NCBI GenBank assembly: GCA_030146905.1
Contig: JASLAV010000034.1
Location: 1-5,175 of the forward strand
From: Lentzea sp.
GTDB lineage: Bacteria; Actinomycetota; Actinomycetes; Mycobacteriales; Pseudonocardiaceae
DNA length: 5,175 bases
Direction: 5' to 3'
The position numbers and the translations under genes were made by a program. The number at the start of each line of letters is the position of its first letter. Positions within the stretch are counted from its first letter, which is position 1. Positions 5,029 through 5,175 of this stretch are shown here, in pieces. The notes beneath the pieces were generated by a model. It made no database searches and was not told the DNA's origin. It saw only the letters and a program-made list of their open reading frames with translations.

Positions 5029-5175
5029 CCCAGGCCCGGTAGTGCTTCTCGGGCGCGTCGGTGAACGAGGCGTGCCGCGGCCGCCAGCCGAGCAGCCGGT
5101 GGGCCTTGGCGCTGGACACGAGCTCGTCCTGGTCGGCGGCCACCTGCATGATCCCGCCCGCTTCCGCGGGCTCCA
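5000..5175 (-). CDS. NAD(P)-dependent epimerase/dehydratase-like protein, C-terminal 57 residues (5' end outside window)
   Basis: The minus-strand frame is open from the right edge to TGA at 5002-5000. The 57 visible residues contain LVSSAKAHRLLGWRPRHAS followed by FTDAPEKHYRAWV, the usual C-terminal end of extended short-chain dehydrogenases, where the last residues (a lone LGWRPR motif, then a helix) follow the sugar-binding domain. The Rossmann nucleotide-binding domain and catalytic YxxxK lie outside the window, so the substrate cannot be judged. It ends inside the 3' end of the oppositely oriented membrane-protein gene, overlapping it by 29 bp. Confidence 0.65.
   Translation of the reverse strand, partial: EPAEAGGIMQVAADQDELVSSAKAHRLLGWRPRHASFTDAPEKHYRAWVSGRRPAHV

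Overview
The window looks like chromosomal DNA from a high-GC actinobacterium. Codon third positions are almost all G or C, GTG starts are frequent, several starts have no Shine-Dalgarno but sit 6-7 bases after a TANNNT box, there is a mycobacterial-type ferritin, and there are IdeR/DmdR-like iron boxes. A Pseudonocardiaceae-like genus (Lentzea, Saccharothrix, Amycolatopsis) is my best guess; it is an inference from protein flavour, not a search result.

Layout. Bases 1-386 (+) are the C-terminal end of an ECF42-type sigma factor, closed by a perfect 11-bp hairpin (388-412) that probably also terminates the facing ferritin gene. Bases 445-1005 (-) encode a non-haem ferritin close to mycobacterial BfrB. 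The 99-bp gap upstream of it carries an iron box (1083-1101) and further half-sites. Bases 1105-2346 (-) encode a complete stand-alone arginine deiminase. Bases 2440-3210 (-) encode a CPBP-family membrane protease and 3238-4002 (-) a DUF2470 protein. These two are 27 bp apart and look like one operon whose promoter region carries a second iron box (4018-4036). From the same 79-bp intergenic gap, two tandem paralogous small membrane proteins run the other way (4082-4546 and 4561-5028, +). Bases 5000 to the right edge (-) are the C-terminus of a likely NAD-dependent epimerase/dehydratase, overlapping the second membrane-protein gene tail to tail by 29 bp.

How it fits together. The coherent theme is iron. 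The two iron boxes agree at 16 of 19 positions but sit differently: one is about 80 bp upstream of the ferritin start, which is an activator-like position, and the other overlaps the putative promoter of the DUF2470/CPBP operon, which is a repressor-like position. This fits one iron-sensing DtxR-family regulator switching between storage (ferritin, iron-replete) and acquisition or haem handling (DUF2470 protein, iron-starved). The regulatory model is inference; the boxes and genes are visible in the sequence. The arginine deiminase and the membrane-protein pair have no demonstrated link to iron except by position. I see no phage, transposon, CRISPR, tRNA or rRNA signal, and there is no gene-free stretch longer than about 100 bp.
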